From an uncultured Oscillospiraceae bacterium (GTDB lineage: Bacteria; Bacillota; Clostridia; Oscillospirales; Acutalibacteraceae): DNA of 6,356 nt. This document shows, piece after piece, positions 4,618 to 6,356 of the stretch; position 1 is the first letter of the stretch, and the number at the start of each line of letters is the position of its first letter. Below the pieces are notes generated by a model, which saw nothing but the letters and a program-made list of their open reading frames with translations, did no database searches and was not told the origin of the DNA. The position numbers and the translations under genes were made by a program. The stretch spans positions 1 through 6,356 of the forward strand of contig URRK01000100.1 of the NCBI GenBank assembly GCA_900550315.1. The letters run 5' to 3'.

Positions 4618-5184
4618 CTATTTTATGTTTACAATTTTAATATTTTCAACCGCAATGCTGCTGTTGGCGGTTACGGCGTCTTGAATTTGCAGGGTCTGGC
4701 TTTGGGTCAGCTCCCCCGATTGCACCATAACGGTAATGCCCTTTTCGCCAATTACCGCCACGGCCTGCTCAAACCCTTTGGCCTTAATAACCGTTTCAAT
4801 GGCGGCCTCTTTATCCATATTATCAGCAATGGCGGCGGCCTTTTTGGCCGCTTCGGCTTTGGCCTCGGCCGTTGCTTTGGCGTCGTTTGCCGTTTCCTTT
4901 AGCAGGGCAATGGCCTCGTTCCGGGTTTTTTCGCGGTCGGCCTTAGCCTTGGTAAAATAATCGGCCCCGGCAGCCGAGGTTTCGGTGGCCTTTTTTTCGG
5001 TAGTATTGTTTACATACTCGGTGTCGCCCAAATTTTTAACCTGCGAGCTGGCCGTTTCACTTTTTACAAATCCGCCCGAGACGGCCGAATAGTTCATGTT
5101 CAGCCAAACCGCCGCGCCCAGGGCAACAGCCAACGCCGCCATAATAACAATTTTTTTGGGTTTACTGCTTTGTTTTTGTTTCAT
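4618..5184 (-). CDS. spoIIIAH: Stage III sporulation protein AH (SpoIIIAH)
   Basis: SpoIIIAH is the mother-cell membrane protein that meets SpoIIQ from the forespore and forms part of the feeding-tube channel; its outer domain is of the YscJ/FliF ring-building type. The 188 residues comprise a basic N-terminus (KQKQSSKPKK), one membrane segment (about 11-30), a low-complexity linker (about 33-75), an Ala/Lys/Glu-rich helix starting DYFTKAKADREKTRNEAI (75-92) and continuing to about 122, and a compact C-terminal domain with VIGEKGITVMVQSGELTQSQ (144-163) and VENIKIVNI (179-187). It is somewhat shorter than the Bacillus subtilis protein (about 218). Its ribosome binding site is TAAGGAG, whose TAA is the stop codon of spoIIIAG, so the two are translationally linked. 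No terminator separates it from the next gene. Confidence 0.92.
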   Translation of the reverse strand: MKQKQSSKPKKIVIMAALAVALGAAVWLNMNYSAVSGGFVKSETASSQVKNLGDTEYVNNTTEKKATETSAAGADYFTKAKADREKTRNEAIALLKETANDAKATAEAKAEAAKKAAAIADNMDKEAAIETVIKAKGFEQAVAVIGEKGITVMVQSGELTQSQTLQIQDAVTANSSIAVENIKIVNIK

Positions 5185-5197
5185 GCTTAATCGCTCC

Positions 5198-5761
5198 TTA
5201 AGAATTATTTGCTTTTTCGGTTATGCTAATGCGGCGGGTAGAAAGCTCTAACATGGCCGCAATTCCGGATTGTATTTTTTCTTTTCGCTCCGGCGTAATG
5301 CCGGCCGAAACAATGGCAACACCGCGCACCTCCGGCTTTTTTTCGGTTACCGTTAAGGGCTGCTCGGTGCCGTTTTCCGACTTCATAATAATATACTGCT
5401 GCTCGTTTTTTCGGCTTTCCTTCGTGGTAGATTGGCCGGAATTGCTGTTTTCGGTTACATCGGTATCGGTTGTAACCTGATTGGCGTAAACATACTCGGT
5501 GCCCGTATTCAGCGTTACGGCAACCACACAGGCCTTGTCGCCCGTAATGGCGGTTACCAGCTGTTTAATTTTTTCCTCGGTCTCGGCGCAATACTCGGTA
5601 TCGGTTTGCGGCGCGGCCGTTTTGGTTTGGCTTTTGCTCTCGGTGCCGCGCAGCTGCGAAAGTCCAATTAACAAAATGCCGGCCAGCCCCGCCAAAAAAA
5701 GCAGCTTTACTTTATCTAACTTTGGCAGCCGCTGCTTCAATTTAGTTACCAGTTGTTCCAT
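5198..5761 (-). CDS. spoIIIAG: Stage III sporulation protein AG (SpoIIIAG)
   Basis: SpoIIIAG forms a large ring in the mother-cell/forespore channel. The 187-residue product has a short cytoplasmic N-terminus, a membrane segment (about 18-36, KVKLLFLAGLAGILLIGLS), a ring domain beginning EEKIKQLVTAITGDKACVVAVTL (from 62), an insertion rich in Thr/Asn/Ser/Gln (about 96-124), and the family-typical ending PEVRGVAIVSAGI (143-155) with IQSGIAAMLELSTRRISITE (163-182). It is shorter than the B. subtilis protein (about 229). The start ATG at 5761 has AAGGAG five to six bases upstream. Its first 20 bases overlap the end of spoIIIAF in another frame, so its ribosome binding site lies inside spoIIIAF. 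Confidence 0.92.
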   Translation of the reverse strand: MEQLVTKLKQRLPKLDKVKLLFLAGLAGILLIGLSQLRGTESKSQTKTAAPQTDTEYCAETEEKIKQLVTAITGDKACVVAVTLNTGTEYVYANQVTTDTDVTENSNSGQSTTKESRKNEQQYIIMKSENGTEQPLTVTEKKPEVRGVAIVSAGITPERKEKIQSGIAAMLELSTRRISITEKANNS

Positions 5762-6209
5762 AGGCTTCTCCTTGCTGCAAAATTTCGGGCGCCAGGCCGG
5801 CCTGCCGGGCCAGCAGCTGCGCCGCCGCGTTATAATCGGCGCTGTTTTTGGGCCAAAGCACTACTTTGGTAATATTTATGCTGTTGTCCTCCAAAATATC
5901 CGCCTCCACTGTAATTTTTTCCGCCGGGTAGCCGGCGCTTTGCAGCAGCAGCCCAAACCCGTTTTGCAGCGCCGTTGTTTGCATTTGCAGCGCATTATTT
6001 TGCGCCGCTTGCGTAAGGGTGCCGGCCTTAGCGGCCTGCAGGCTGCTAAAGGCGGCTTTTCCCCCAAGAATAACCGACCACAAAAAAAACACACCCAGGG
6101 CAAAGCGGGCGGTTTTTTCGCCCCGGCCCTTTGGCACCAGCACCCAAAAGGCCGCCGTAAACAGGCTAAGAGCCGAAAACAGCCGAATAAACTGTAACAA
6201 GCCGTTCAC
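5742..6209 (-). CDS. spoIIIAF: Stage III sporulation protein AF (SpoIIIAF)
   Basis: SpoIIIAF is a membrane component of the spoIIIA-encoded transport complex of the engulfed forespore. The 155-residue product has two membrane segments (about 4-25 and 34-52) split by the basic turn VPKGRGEKTARF (25-36), then a soluble domain with LQNGFGLLLQSAGYPAEKIT (81-100) and INITKVVLW (111-119), a small ring-building-motif-like fold known in this family. It is shorter than the B. subtilis protein (about 206). The start is GTG at 6209, sharing GTGA with the stop of spoIIIAE. A G-rich stretch (GGGGGTGG) upstream is only a weak ribosome binding site, so translation probably depends on coupling. It overlaps spoIIIAG by 20 bases. 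Confidence 0.88.
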   Translation of the reverse strand: MNGLLQFIRLFSALSLFTAAFWVLVPKGRGEKTARFALGVFFLWSVILGGKAAFSSLQAAKAGTLTQAAQNNALQMQTTALQNGFGLLLQSAGYPAEKITVEADILEDNSINITKVVLWPKNSADYNAAAQLLARQAGLAPEILQQGEAYGTTGN

Positions 6210-6356
6210 GCCGCCACCCCCGTTTTTAAAACAACCCCAACCGAAAGGAATACCAAAAGCCCCACCAACAAAAGCGCCCCCAGCATTACCGAAAGGCAGT
6301 AATCTAACATGGTAAAAAGCGGCGTTATGGTGTCTTGCCCCAGCAGCCCGGCCGTA
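6206..6356 (-). CDS. spoIIIAE: Stage III sporulation protein AE (SpoIIIAE), C-terminal end only
   Basis: The minus strand from 6355 reads 49 codons without a break to TGA at 6208-6206, too short to be obvious as an isolated ORF and entering from outside the window. It reads TAGLLGQDTITPLFTMLDYC, then a hydrophobic stretch containing GALLLVGLLVFLSVGVVL, and ends KTGVAA. A membrane segment at the extreme C-terminus and its position before spoIIIAF match SpoIIIAE, a polytopic membrane protein of about 400 residues in B. subtilis that resembles a channel or permease component. The identity rests on operon position as much as on sequence. Confidence 0.8.
   Translation of the reverse strand, partial: TAGLLGQDTITPLFTMLDYCLSVMLGALLLVGLLVFLSVGVVLKTGVAA

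Noticed and set aside
5499..6197. 232-residue plus-strand ORF opposite spoIIIAF/spoIIIAG
   Set aside because: It is antisense to two well-recognised genes, has no ribosome binding site, and has a low-complexity basic composition typical of a shadow frame.

Overview
The window looks like a chromosomal segment from an endospore-forming member of the Clostridia, probably near the Oscillospiraceae (Ruminococcaceae). The grounds are the 3' end of a spoIIIA sporulation operon, Gram-positive style ribosome binding sites (AGGAGG, AAGGAG), and a low-GC dialect of hairpin repeats. The family assignment is an inference; the spore-former call rests on recognisable SpoIIIAE-AH proteins.

Left part (1-1700, plus strand). 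It opens with the 3' half of a tRNA, probably tRNA-Asn, followed by an intrinsic terminator. Next comes a dense array of small covarying hairpins (77-299), then a 35-base perfect palindrome that holds the -10 box of a promoter. That promoter drives an AT-rich two-gene cassette: a four-helix-bundle (S23/TIGR02436-like) protein and a GNAT acetyltransferase. A strong terminator ends the cassette, and a second hairpin array with a related architecture but different linker sequence follows it directly (1305-1480). The rest, up to a strong, roughly symmetrical terminator at 1652-1690, shows no gene.

Right part (1700-6356, minus strand). Read in the direction of transcription, the genes are spoIIIAE (C-terminus only), spoIIIAF, spoIIIAG, spoIIIAH, an Asp23/Gls24-family gene, prephenate dehydrogenase (tyrA) and nicotinate phosphoribosyltransferase (pncB). 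The spoIIIA genes are tightly coupled by overlaps and encode parts of the mother-cell/forespore feeding-tube channel. The asp23-like gene has its own near-consensus housekeeping promoter and is followed by a terminator-like hairpin. tyrA and pncB lie 32 bases apart and probably form a pair; they read towards the terminator at 1652-1690.

The genes are ordinary. The most unusual material is the pair of hairpin arrays around the AT-rich cassette. Each starts 3-4 bases after the T-run of an intrinsic terminator. Each has an outer inverted repeat that encloses several small hairpins, and the conserved linkers flip orientation at its right arm. The last hairpin of the first array appears to supply the -35 box of the cassette promoter. 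I could not search databases, so I cannot say whether this repeat family is already described.
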